64,000 bases of DNA from Bacteroidales bacterium (GTDB lineage Bacteria > Bacteroidota > Bacteroidia > Bacteroidales > UBA932): positions 44,063-108,062 of the forward strand of contig JAFZQO010000010.1 in assembly GCA_017620335.1 (NCBI GenBank), given 5' to 3'. Each line of letters begins with the position of its first letter. Position 1 is the stretch's first letter. The translations under genes and the position numbers were made by a program. This document shows positions 17,147-25,285 of this stretch, piece by piece. The notes beneath the pieces were generated by a model. The model was given only the letters and a program-made list of their open reading frames with translations, was not told where the DNA came from and did not search any database.

Positions 17147-19333
17147 TTAGTTGATAAAGAGGAGTTCACGGTACTTCGGAAGCGGCCAGAGGTCGTTGTC
17201 CACTATCTCTTCGAGCTTGTCGATGGGCCTGCGGATAGCGAAAAGGCTTTCAGCGATTTCGTGATAGGCCTTCGCCTTCTCGTATTCGTTCTCGATGGTG
17301 TTAGCGCTCTTTCTGGCTTCGATCATCTTGGCTACGCCCTTCTGGAGCTGTTCTATCCTGTGGGAGATTTTCTCGATAAGGGTAATGGTCACCGCCGCCT
17401 TTTCCTGATAGGAATCCGGGAAAGCCTCCTTCATCAAGGACAGGTTTTTCAGGAGCGTGTTCTGGTATGCGAGAGCGGCGGGGATGACGTGGTTGATGGC
17501 CATCCTTCCCATCACGCGGGATTCTATCTGCACCTTCTTGGTGTACATCTCCCACTTGACCTCGTTGCGGGCTTCGAGCTCCTTGAGGGAGTAGATGCCC
17601 AGCGAAGTGAACATCTCCACGGAAGCGGGCGTCGTGAAGGACTTGATCATCTCCGGTACGCTGGTCTCGGTGTCGAGTCCGCGGCGGGCGGCCTCCTCCT
17701 TCCACTCGTCGGAATAGCCGTTGCCGTCGAAGCAAACGACGTCGATGATGGAGGAGATGATGGGCTTGAGCGTATCCATGACTGCGACTTCCAGGGTCTT
17801 GCCCGCGGCAAGTTCCTTGTCGAGGTCTTTCTTGAACATGAGCAGCTGCTCGGCCACGGCGCCGCTGAGCGCGGTCATGGCGCCGGCGCAGTTGGCCGAG
17901 GAGCCGACGGCGCGGAACTCGAAGCGGTTGCCCGTAAAGGCGAAAGGCGAGGTACGGTTGCGGTCGGTATTGTCCACGAAGATTTCAGGAATCTCAACGA
18001 TACCGACGGAAGTACCCTTCTTGCCGGCGATTTCGATAGGGGTGCCGGAAGGGAGTTCGAGCAATTTGTGGAGGACGTCAGTCATCGTGCGTCCGAGGAA
18101 GGCCGAGACGATCGCGGGCGGGGCCTCGTTGGCACCCAGACGGTGTGCGTTGGTGGCGCTGGCGATGCTGGCCTTGAGCAGGGAGTTGTGTCTCTGGACG
18201 GCGGCCAGGATGTTCACGAAGAAGGTGACGAACTGGAGGTTGCCCATGGAGTCCTTGCCGGGGGCGAGGAGCAGGGTGCCGGTGTCTGTACCGAGGGACC
18301 AGTTGTTGTGCTTGCCGGAACCGTTGATGCCATCAAAGGGTTTTTCATGCAGGAGCACCACGAAGCCATGCTTGCGCGCGACCTTGTTCATGATGTTCAT
18401 TATCAGCTGGTTCTGGTCGTTGGAGAGGTTGCACTCTCCGAAGATGGGAGCGAGCTCAAACTGGTTCGGAGCCACCTCGTTGTGCCTGGTCTTGAGCGGG
18501 ATTCCGAGCTTGTAGCCCTCATATTCGAGGTCCTTCATGAAGGCCGCGACGCGGCTGGGGATGGCCGCGAAATAGTGGTCCTCTAGCTGCTGGTTCTTGG
18601 AGGACGCGTGCCCCATCAGGGTGCGGCCGGTGAGGATGAGGTCGGGCCTGGCGGCGTAGAGGTCCTCGTCCACGAGGAAGTACTCCTGCTCCCATCCGAG
18701 GTAGGAATGCACCTTGGAGACGGCCGGGTCGAAGAGCTTGCAGATGGGGACTGCGGCGTCGGAAACGGCCTTGAGGGCCTTCTTGAGCGGGGTCTTGTAG
18801 TCCAGGGCCTCGCCGGTGTAGGAGATGAACACCGTCGGGATGCACAGGGTGTCGTCCTGGATGAATACCGGGGAAGTCGGGTCCCAGGCGGTGTAGCCGC
18901 GCGCCTCGAAGGTGGCGCGGATGCCGCCGCTGGGGAAAGACGATGCGTCGGGCTCCTGCTGTATGAGGGACTTGCCGTTGAAGGACTCGATCATGCCTCC
19001 CTTGCGGTCGTATTCCATCAGGGAGTCGTGCTTTTCGGCCGTCACTTCGGTAAGGGGCTGGAACCAGTGCGTGATGTGGGTGACGCCGTGCCCGAGCGCC
19101 CATTCCTTCATTCCTTCGGCGACTTTGTCAGCCGTGGCAAGGTCGAGGCTGTGGCCATTGTCAATACAGTCTGTCAGTGCCTCGTAAGTCTTGACGTCGA
19201 GATACTTGCGCATCTTTTCGCGGTTGAACACCAGCTCTCCGAAATAGGCGGAAGGTCTCTCTGCGGGAGCGGTCACGTCCAAAGCCCTCTTCTTGAAGGC
19301 GTCCTGGACCACATCGAATCTTAAGGTACTCAT
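17147..19333 (-). CDS. glnN: Glutamine synthetase type III
   Basis: 728 residues, the size of GSIII (GlnN), the large glutamine synthetase typical of Bacteroidota and cyanobacteria. Makes glutamine from glutamate, ammonia and ATP. GSIII features: YFGELVFN near the N-terminus, KHDSLMEYD, FPSGGIRATFEARGYTAWD, GWEQEYFLVD, HNEVAPNQFELAP, NGSGKHNNWSLGTD and DNTDRNRTSPFAFTGNRFEFR. It lacks the adenylylation-type C-terminus of GSI, so control is more likely at transcription or by P-II. It sits 12 bp after asnB and 4 bp before gltB. Confidence 0.96.
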   Translation of the reverse strand: MSTLRFDVVQDAFKKRALDVTAPAERPSAYFGELVFNREKMRKYLDVKTYEALTDCIDNGHSLDLATADKVAEGMKEWALGHGVTHITHWFQPLTEVTAEKHDSLMEYDRKGGMIESFNGKSLIQQEPDASSFPSGGIRATFEARGYTAWDPTSPVFIQDDTLCIPTVFISYTGEALDYKTPLKKALKAVSDAAVPICKLFDPAVSKVHSYLGWEQEYFLVDEDLYAARPDLILTGRTLMGHASSKNQQLEDHYFAAIPSRVAAFMKDLEYEGYKLGIPLKTRHNEVAPNQFELAPIFGECNLSNDQNQLIMNIMNKVARKHGFVVLLHEKPFDGINGSGKHNNWSLGTDTGTLLLAPGKDSMGNLQFVTFFVNILAAVQRHNSLLKASIASATNAHRLGANEAPPAIVSAFLGRTMTDVLHKLLELPSGTPIEIAGKKGTSVGIVEIPEIFVDNTDRNRTSPFAFTGNRFEFRAVGSSANCAGAMTALSGAVAEQLLMFKKDLDKELAAGKTLEVAVMDTLKPIISSIIDVVCFDGNGYSDEWKEEAARRGLDTETSVPEMIKSFTTPASVEMFTSLGIYSLKELEARNEVKWEMYTKKVQIESRVMGRMAINHVIPAALAYQNTLLKNLSLMKEAFPDSYQEKAAVTITLIEKISHRIEQLQKGVAKMIEARKSANTIENEYEKAKAYHEIAESLFAIRRPIDKLEEIVDNDLWPLPKYRELLFIN

Positions 19334-19345
19334 AATATGGGAGAA

Positions 19346-21022
19346 TTAGATGGTTTGATATGCTTGTTCGTGGACTCCGGCGACGGCGCGGCCGCTGGGG
19401 TCGTTGAGGTTCTTGAATGCCGCGTCCCACTCGAGGGCGATGGCGGTGGAGCAGGCCACGCTGGCCTCGCTGGGTACGGAGAGGGCGGCGGAGTTGCTCG
19501 GGAAAAGCTCGGAGAAAATGCTCCGGTAGTAGTATTCCTCCTTGTTCTTCGGAGTATGTATGGGGAAGCGTTCGGCGGCGTGCTCCATTCGTTCGTCGCT
19601 GACGGCCTCGGCCGTGATGCGCTTCAGGGTGTCGATCCAGGAGTAGCCAACTCCGTCGGAGAACTGCTCCTTCTGCCTCCAGGCGATTTCGTCCGGAATC
19701 AGGTCTGCGCAGGCTTCGCGCACGATTTTCTTCTCTATGGTAGAGCCGGGGCACATCTTCGCGGCCGGGTTCAGGCGCATAGCCACGTCGAGGAACTCCT
19801 TGTCCAGGAACGGAACGCGTCCCTCCACGCCCCATGCCGAGAGGCTCTTGTTGGCGCGTAGGCAGTCGTAGAGATGCAGCTTTGAGAGCTTGCGGACCGT
19901 CTCCTCGTGGAATGCCTGCGCGTCGGGGGCCTTGTGGAAATAGAGGTAGCCGCCGAAGATCTCGTCGGCACCCTCGCCGGAGAGCACCATCTTTATGCCC
20001 ATCGACTTGATGACACGGGCGAGAAGGTACATCGGCGTCGAGGCGCGTATGGTCGTGACGTCGTAAGTTTCAGTATAATAGATAACGTCGCGTATCGCGT
20101 CCAGGCCTTCCTGGATGGTGTAGTTGATCTCGTGGTGGACGGTGCCGATGTGCTCCGCCACGAGGCGGGCCTTGGCGAGGTCCGGAGCGCCCTTCAGGCC
20201 TACGGCGAAGGAGTGCAGCCGCGGCCACCAGGCGCGTGTCCTCGAGTCGTCCTCGATGCGCATCGCGCTGTATTTCTCGGCGATGGCCGAGATGACGGAG
20301 GAGTCCAGTCCGCCGGAAAGCAGAACGCCGTAGGGGACGTCGGACATCAGCTGGCGCTTAACCGACGCCTCCAGGGCGGCGCGGAGCTCCGCCGGATCGG
20401 CGGGGTTGTCCCTCACGGCCTCGTAGTCCTTCCAATCGCGTGTATACCAGCGTTTCATCCCGGGCTCCGGGCTCCAGTAGCAGTGGCCGGGAAGGAAGGG
20501 CTCGTAGCGTTCACACTGTCCCTCCAGGGCCTTCAGTTCGCTTGCCACATAGACCTTGCCGTCGGCGTCGTCGAAGCCGATGTACAGGGGAATGACTCCG
20601 ATGGGGTCGCGGGCGATGAGGAAGGCATCCTTATCCTCGTCATAGAGCGCGAAGGCGAAGATGCCGTTCAGGTCCTCGAGAAAGTCCGGCCCCTTGTCGC
20701 GGTACAGCGCGAGGATGACCTCGCAGTCGCTGCCCGTACGGAAGTCGTACTTCCCGGCATAACGCCGGCGGATCTCCTGATGGTTGTAGATCTCGCCGTT
20801 TACGGCCAGGACCTGCCTTCCGTCGGGGGAGAGGAGCGGCTGTCCGCCGGACTCCGGGTCCACGATGCTCAGGCGCTCATGGGCCAGGACGGCGCTTCCG
20901 CCGCTCCAGATGCCGCTCCAGTCCGGCCCCCTGTGCCGGAGTTTGCGGCTCATCTCAAGAGCCTTCCGGCGCATCGCGTCGGACTGTTCCCGGATGTTGA
21001 ATATGCAAGCGATTCCACACAT
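19346..21022 (-). CDS. asnB: Asparagine synthase B (glutamine-hydrolysing)
   Basis: 558 residues; makes asparagine from aspartate, glutamine and ATP. Starts MCGIACIF, so Cys2 becomes the N-terminal nucleophile after Met removal; glutaminase residues in RHRGPDWSG, AHERLSIVD and VNGEIYNHQ; the synthetase domain has the PP-motif LLSGGLDSSVISAIA, then VLSGEGADEIFGGYLYFHKAP and EGRVPFLDKEFLDVAM. Full length and with an intact glutaminase, so it is a true AsnB rather than a lasso-peptide cyclase. Fourth gene of the nitrogen operon. Confidence 0.96.
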   Translation of the reverse strand: MCGIACIFNIREQSDAMRRKALEMSRKLRHRGPDWSGIWSGGSAVLAHERLSIVDPESGGQPLLSPDGRQVLAVNGEIYNHQEIRRRYAGKYDFRTGSDCEVILALYRDKGPDFLEDLNGIFAFALYDEDKDAFLIARDPIGVIPLYIGFDDADGKVYVASELKALEGQCERYEPFLPGHCYWSPEPGMKRWYTRDWKDYEAVRDNPADPAELRAALEASVKRQLMSDVPYGVLLSGGLDSSVISAIAEKYSAMRIEDDSRTRAWWPRLHSFAVGLKGAPDLAKARLVAEHIGTVHHEINYTIQEGLDAIRDVIYYTETYDVTTIRASTPMYLLARVIKSMGIKMVLSGEGADEIFGGYLYFHKAPDAQAFHEETVRKLSKLHLYDCLRANKSLSAWGVEGRVPFLDKEFLDVAMRLNPAAKMCPGSTIEKKIVREACADLIPDEIAWRQKEQFSDGVGYSWIDTLKRITAEAVSDERMEHAAERFPIHTPKNKEEYYYRSIFSELFPSNSAALSVPSEASVACSTAIALEWDAAFKNLNDPSGRAVAGVHEQAYQTI

Positions 21023-21046
21023 GATATTAGTTATTATATGATTCCG

Positions 21047-21757
21047 TCATGGCTGAAGCGTGATGCCTGCGACCAGGTAGGCTGCATTGCTGCAAGGATT
21101 GAAAGCCACCTGCGTGAACAACGGTATGGAGAAGGTATCCGTGACCCGGATATCCTTCGCGGCCGTGAGCGCCAGGTTGACCAGATTAAAGCCATCCGTG
21201 CCGTAGAAGTCCGTGGCAAACGGGACTACTCCTGCTGCTGCCGTCCAGTCGACATCTCCGATGCTGAAAGGAACGCTGGCTTCAAAGTAACTGCTATAGG
21301 CGGGTCTGCCATATCCGTTCAGGCTGTCGTTGCCGGCGAAATTGGTGTACCACTGCAGGGAGGCGAAACCGAAGTCATAGCCTATATTCGCCTCGAATAC
21401 ATGGTTGGTGCAGTCTGGACCGTAGGCGAAATAACGGTTGAGCGGGTCAAGGCCCGAATCGAACCAATAGTCCGTCACGCCGATGTTGAAGCCTCCTACC
21501 GAGTATGCCAGCGTCAGGTCAAATTCACGCGTGTCGAGCGGATTGCTCAGGCCGACGGATCCCCAGGCCGACAGGCTCAGGCCTTTGAATCCTATGCCGA
21601 GGGTCGGCTGCACGGATACGCCGCCAAGATCCTGGCCGCGCCACACATAGTGGCTCACGATGTCCGTGCCGAGCGTCGTTTCGACTGTATCTTGTGCTCC
21701 CGCGGTCACCGCTCCGGCGAGCAGCAGGGCAAAGAGGGATGTCATTATCGTTTTCAT
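21047..21757 (-). CDS. TorF-like outer-membrane porin family protein
   Basis: 236 residues with a signal peptide (MKTIMTSLFALLLAGAVTAG then AQDT) and a beta-rich body with alternating hydrophobic/aromatic strands (DIVSHYVWRGQDLGG, LSLSAWGSVGLSN, EFDLTLAYSVGGFNIGVTDY), ending in a membrane-strand-like segment. SHYVWRG matches the TIGR02001/TorF putative-porin family. The open frame extends upstream over amtB, but ATG 21757 starts the signal peptide and lies 10 bp after the amtB stop. It may let ammonium or small nitrogen solutes cross the outer membrane toward AmtB (inference from operon context). Confidence 0.8.
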   Translation of the reverse strand: MKTIMTSLFALLLAGAVTAGAQDTVETTLGTDIVSHYVWRGQDLGGVSVQPTLGIGFKGLSLSAWGSVGLSNPLDTREFDLTLAYSVGGFNIGVTDYWFDSGLDPLNRYFAYGPDCTNHVFEANIGYDFGFASLQWYTNFAGNDSLNGYGRPAYSSYFEASVPFSIGDVDWTAAAGVVPFATDFYGTDGFNLVNLALTAAKDIRVTDTFSIPLFTQVAFNPCSNAAYLVAGITLQP

Positions 21758-21767
21758 GGCCTTTTCC

Positions 21768-22985
21768 TTAATTGTAGCAGCTTTCGCCGTGTTCGTAGAT
21801 GTCGAGTCCTTCATCCTCCACGCGCGCCTCGACGCGCAGGCCGTGAAGCTTCTTAATACCGAAGAAGAGCAGGAATCCGCAGAGAGCGGCCCAAAGGTCG
21901 ATGACGAGGATGCCAAGGCACTGTACTCCGAAGAAATGCCAGCCGCTGCCGTAGAAGAGACCTCCGTCGGTAGCCAGCAGGCCGGTCAGGAGGGTGCCGA
22001 GGATACCGCATACTCCGTGTACGGAAGATGCACCCACAGGGTCGTCGATATGGAGCTTATGGTCGATGAATTCGATGGCGAATACCAGCACGCTGCCGCA
22101 GAGCAGGCCGATGACGACCGCGCCCCAGGGCGATACCACGTCGCAGCCGGCCGTGATGCCAACCAGGCCTGCCAGGACGCCGTTGAGGGTCAGCGACAGG
22201 GAAGGCTTGCCGTACTTGAGCCAAGTCAGGAACATCGTGGCGGTACCGCCGGCAGCGGCTGCAAGGTTGGTGGTAAGGAATACATGCGAGATGGCGGTGC
22301 GGTTCACCTCTCCGCTCGCGGCCAGCTGGCTTCCGGGGTTGAAGCCGAACCATCCGAGCCAAAGGATGAACACGCCGAGCGCCGCGAGGGCCAGGTTGTG
22401 ACCGGGAATGGCCCGGCTCTTGCCGTCCCTGCCGTATTTGCCGCGGCGCGGTCCGAGTGCGAGCGCTCCGATCAGTGCCAGTACGCCGCCGACGCTGTGG
22501 ACGATCGCCGAGCCGGCGAAATCGTGGAAACCAAGGTCGGCCAGCCAGCCGCCTCCCCAGGTCCAGTGCCCCTCGACGGGATAGACTATAAGGGAAATGA
22601 ATGCGCTGTAGATCAGGTACATCGAGAACTTGGTGCGTTCCGCCATGGCGCCGCTGACGATGGTCGCGGCGGTGGCGCAGAAGACGGTTTCAAAGATCAG
22701 GAAACCCTCGACGGGCAGGTCGCCTTTATAGAAGGAGAGGTCTCCCCAGTTGGGAGCCCCGATGAATCCGGCCCCGTCGCTTCCGAACATGAATCCGAAG
22801 CCTACGAAGAAGAACAGCAGGGAGCCGAGCATGAAGTCGACGAAGTTCTTCATCAGTATGTTGACGGTGTTCTTGCTGCGGGTGAATCCCGCTTCGCAGA
22901 GTGCGAATCCGGGTTGCATCCAGAATACAAGCATCGCTGCAAGCAGCATCCAAACGGTATCGAGGGATATGGCTAATTCGTTCAT
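21768..22985 (-). CDS. amtB: Ammonium transporter
   Basis: 405-residue Amt/Rh-type channel with about 11 membrane helices. Family features: FALCEAGFTRSKNTVNILMK near the N-terminus and both pore histidines of the twin-His pair, in DFAGSAIVHSVGG and SVHGVCGILG. No separate signal peptide is visible. Follows glnK by 22 bp, the usual glnK-amtB pairing but with glnK first; P-II normally blocks the channel from the cytosol when nitrogen is plentiful. Confidence 0.95.
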   Translation of the reverse strand: MNELAISLDTVWMLLAAMLVFWMQPGFALCEAGFTRSKNTVNILMKNFVDFMLGSLLFFFVGFGFMFGSDGAGFIGAPNWGDLSFYKGDLPVEGFLIFETVFCATAATIVSGAMAERTKFSMYLIYSAFISLIVYPVEGHWTWGGGWLADLGFHDFAGSAIVHSVGGVLALIGALALGPRRGKYGRDGKSRAIPGHNLALAALGVFILWLGWFGFNPGSQLAASGEVNRTAISHVFLTTNLAAAAGGTATMFLTWLKYGKPSLSLTLNGVLAGLVGITAGCDVVSPWGAVVIGLLCGSVLVFAIEFIDHKLHIDDPVGASSVHGVCGILGTLLTGLLATDGGLFYGSGWHFFGVQCLGILVIDLWAALCGFLLFFGIKKLHGLRVEARVEDEGLDIYEHGESCYN

Positions 22986-23007
22986 AAGACATTCGATTTT
23001 AAGGTTG

Positions 23008-23355
23008 TTACTTCTTGTCCCTGAGCACGGTGTCGCCGTGCTCGCCCGTACGTATCGACCACGTGTCGATCACGTCGCTCACGAAGATGCGTCCGTCCCC
23101 GACCTCACCGGTATGGGCTTCCCGCAGGATGACCTCCACGGCCGGTTCGACGAAGATGTCGCGGCAGATGATGGTCAGGGCGATGCGCTCGATGACATCG
23201 GTGGAGTACTGGACGCCGCGGTAGATGCGCTCCTGCCGGCTCTGGCCGATGCCGTGCACGTCGTGATACTCAAACCAGTTGATGTCAGACTGGAGGAGGG
23301 CCTCCTTCACATCCTCAAACCTTGTTTTCCGGATGATAGCTTCAATCCTTTTCAT
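23008..23355 (-). CDS. glnK: P-II nitrogen regulatory protein
   Basis: 115 residues, canonical P-II length. Senses ATP/ADP and 2-oxoglutarate and controls partner proteins, here most likely AmtB. Start MKRIEAIIRK (ATG 23355); T-loop with Tyr50 in RGVQYST, equivalent to the uridylylated Tyr51 of enteric GlnB/GlnK; C-terminal signature TGEVGDGRIFV followed by RTGEHG. The T-loop sequence differs from the enteric one around the tyrosine, so uridylylation is not certain. The frame opens upstream to 23412, but that stretch overlaps the terminator's tail and reads like leader sequence. First full-length gene of the nitrogen operon. Confidence 0.93.
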   Translation of the reverse strand: MKRIEAIIRKTRFEDVKEALLQSDINWFEYHDVHGIGQSRQERIYRGVQYSTDVIERIALTIICRDIFVEPAVEVILREAHTGEVGDGRIFVSDVIDTWSIRTGEHGDTVLRDKK

Positions 23356-23410
23356 AATGTTTCGTGACTTTTTTGTTAAGTTGTCGTATAATCCCCGGGG
23401 AAGGATAAAC

Positions 23411-23440
23411 AAAAAAAGACCGGCTCTCTCGAACCGGTCT
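23411..23440 (-). terminator. Intrinsic terminator / attenuator before glnK
   Basis: On the minus strand AGACCGG (23440-23434), a 10-nt loop and CCGGTCT (23423-23417) form a perfect 7-bp GC-rich stem, immediately followed by a run of T. It points toward glnK and lies 55 bp before its ATG, so by default it would stop transcripts coming from the leader promoter or from pyrG. No T-run follows on the plus strand, so it is directional. Its place between a Gln/Asn-rich short ORF and the operon makes an attenuator role likely. Confidence 0.8.
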
Positions 23441-23463
23441 CCTAATATACTCTACAATTTAAT

Positions 23464-23583
23464 TCACCTTATCCGGCCGGCAGGACAAGACACGAGATTG
23501 TTCTGGGAGTTATTATTGCTCTCAGACTGTGACTGCTGCTTGAAATTGGCGGATATGGTGAAAATGTCGATCATTTCCTTCAT
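23464..23583 (-). CDS. Putative Gln/Asn leader peptide of the nitrogen operon (39 aa)
   Basis: ATG 23583 to TGA, 39 codons. Residues 16-29 (QQSQSESNNNSQNN) contain four Gln and five Asn codons; a further Asn is at residue 13. The stop codon is 24 nt before the terminator hairpin, and a promoter box ends about 10 bp before the ATG. The last codons carry CCGGCCGG (23473-23480), able to pair with the CCGG of the terminator's 5' arm; a ribosome at the stop codon would cover it, while one stalled on Gln or Asn codons would expose it. The downstream operon makes both glutamine and asparagine. An ordinary small protein or a modified-peptide precursor is possible but explains less. Confidence 0.65.
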   Translation of the reverse strand: MKEMIDIFTISANFKQQSQSESNNNSQNNLVSCPAGRIR

Positions 23584-23593
23584 TGTTCTACCA

Positions 23594-23625
23594 CAAATAT
23601 AGGCAGTGGAATCCAAATATGCAAG
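23594..23625 (-). promoter_or_regulatory. Promoter of the nitrogen-operon leader
   Basis: Minus strand: CTTG at 23625-23622 (one mismatch to the -33 TTTG), a 20-bp spacer and TATATTTG at 23601-23594 (perfect TAnnTTTG). The start site would fall near 23588, about 5 nt before the leader-peptide ATG. This would let the operon be expressed separately from pyrG. Confidence 0.6.
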
Positions 23626-23655
23626 AGATTTCTTAAAAAAATATAATAAACCGTT

Positions 23656-25272
23656 TTAAGCCTTAACCTTCTTGTATTCAAGCGCTGCGGCGACCAGACC
23701 TTTAAATAAAGGATGGGGATTTTCGGGCGTGCTCTTGTACTCCGGATGGAACTGCGATCCGATGAAGAAAGGATGCGAAGGGAGCTCGACAATCTCCACC
23801 AGGCCGGTCTCCGGATTGCGTCCGGTGGCCATCATGCCGTGCTTCTCGAATTCGTCGAGATACTCGGAGTTGAACTCGTAGCGGTGGCGGTGACGCTCGC
23901 GTATGGCCAGGCTGCCGTAGAGTGACGCCGCCAGCGAACCTTCTTTCAAAGTGCAAGCGTAAGCGCCCAGACGCATGGTCCCTCCCTTGATCGTGGTCTT
24001 CTTCTGCTCCTCCATCATGTCGATGACAGGGTGCGTGGTGTCCGGGTCCTTCTCGGTCGAGGACGCGTCGGCGTATCCGAGGACGTTCCTCGCGAACTCG
24101 ACGACGCACATCTGCATTCCGAGGCAGATGCCGAGGAAGGGTATGCCGTTCTCGCGGACATACTTGATCGCGTGTACCTTGCCTTCAAGGCCTCTCTCGC
24201 CGAATCCCGGCGCTACGAGGATGCCGTCGGCTCCCTTGAGCAGTTCGCCTACATTCTTCGGAGTAATAGTCTCGCTCTGGAGAGTCCTTACGTGCACCCT
24301 GCAGTCGTTGGCTGCCCCGGCATGGACGAAGGCTTCCTGGATGGACTTGTAGGCGTCCTGGAGCTCCACATACTTGCCGACCAGGACGATCTCGACCTCG
24401 TGGGAAGGGTTCTTGATGCGCTCGAGGAAGGTCCTCCACCTGCCCAGTTCCGGAACTGCGAAATTGTCGATCTGCAGCTTGCGTACGGCGATCTCGTCCA
24501 GGTGCTCCTCATGCATGTTGAGGGGGACCTGGTAGATGCTCCAGGCGTCGATGCTCTGGATGACATGGCCGGGACGGACGTTGCAGAACAGGGCGATCTT
24601 GCGCCTCAGCTCCGCAGACAGGGGGTGCTCGGTGCGGCAGACGATGACGTCGGGCTTGACGCCTCCCTGCTGCAGGGCCTGCACCGAGTGCTGCGTGGGC
24701 TTGGTCTTCAGCTCCTTGGCCGCGCTGAGGTATGGGATGAGCGTGAGGTGTATGGACATGCAGTCCTCCTCGGGAAGTTCCCATTGCAGCTGGCGGACGG
24801 CCTCGACGAAGGGCTGGGACTCCATGTCGCCGATGGTGCCGCCGATCTCGGTCAGGATGATGTCATAATCCCCGGTCTGTCCGAGAAGGAGCATCCTGCG
24901 CTTGATCTCGTCCGTGATATGCGGGACGATCTGCACCGTCTTGCCCAGATAGGCGCCCTCGCGTTCCTTCGTGATGACCGTATGGTAAATCCTGCCGGTC
25001 GTGACATTGTTGGCCTGGGAAGTATATACTCCCAGGAAACGCTCGTAATGGCCGAGGTCGAGGTCCGTCTCGGCGCCGTCCTCCGTGACATAGCACTCAC
25101 CGTGCTCGTAGGGGTTGAGCGTGCCCGGGTCGATGTTGATATAGGGGTCGAATTTCTGGATGGTCACGCGCAATCCCCTGGCTTGCAGGAGCTTGGCGAG
25201 CGAAGACGCGATGATCCCTTTTCCGAGCGAGGAAGCCACGCCCCCGGTGATGAAAATGTACTTGGTATTCAT
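23656..25272 (-). CDS. pyrG: CTP synthase
   Basis: 538 residues; aminates UTP to CTP with glutamine. N-terminal synthetase domain (YIFITGGVASSLGKGI, DPYINIDPGTLNPYEHGE, VITKEREGAYLGKTVQIVPH, EIGGTIGDMES) and C-terminal class I glutaminase with nucleophile in PFLGICLGMQMCVVEFARNVL and His-Glu in FIGSQFHPEYKS. The frame opens to 25293, overlapping carAB, but MNTKYIFITGG at 25272 is the family start and leaves a 13-bp gap. Likely in one transcript with carAB. Confidence 0.96.
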   Translation of the reverse strand: MNTKYIFITGGVASSLGKGIIASSLAKLLQARGLRVTIQKFDPYINIDPGTLNPYEHGECYVTEDGAETDLDLGHYERFLGVYTSQANNVTTGRIYHTVITKEREGAYLGKTVQIVPHITDEIKRRMLLLGQTGDYDIILTEIGGTIGDMESQPFVEAVRQLQWELPEEDCMSIHLTLIPYLSAAKELKTKPTQHSVQALQQGGVKPDVIVCRTEHPLSAELRRKIALFCNVRPGHVIQSIDAWSIYQVPLNMHEEHLDEIAVRKLQIDNFAVPELGRWRTFLERIKNPSHEVEIVLVGKYVELQDAYKSIQEAFVHAGAANDCRVHVRTLQSETITPKNVGELLKGADGILVAPGFGERGLEGKVHAIKYVRENGIPFLGICLGMQMCVVEFARNVLGYADASSTEKDPDTTHPVIDMMEEQKKTTIKGGTMRLGAYACTLKEGSLAASLYGSLAIRERHRHRYEFNSEYLDEFEKHGMMATGRNPETGLVEIVELPSHPFFIGSQFHPEYKSTPENPHPLFKGLVAAALEYKKVKA

Positions 25273-25285
25273 GGCGATGGTGTTT

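Noticed and set aside
17143-17169. GTG start for gltB
   Set aside because: It would overlap glnN and lengthen the propeptide to 23 residues before the catalytic Cys; ATG 17142 fits the family.
19346-21022. Lasso-peptide cyclase
   Set aside because: The asparagine-synthase-like gene keeps an intact N-terminal Cys2 glutaminase and sits in a nitrogen operon, so it is ordinary AsnB, not part of the PqqD cassette.
23464-23583. Precursor peptide for the PqqD/ABC cassette
   Set aside because: The short ORF has a Cys near its C-terminus, but it is 18 kb away, on the other strand, and its Gln/Asn run plus following terminator is better explained as a leader peptide.
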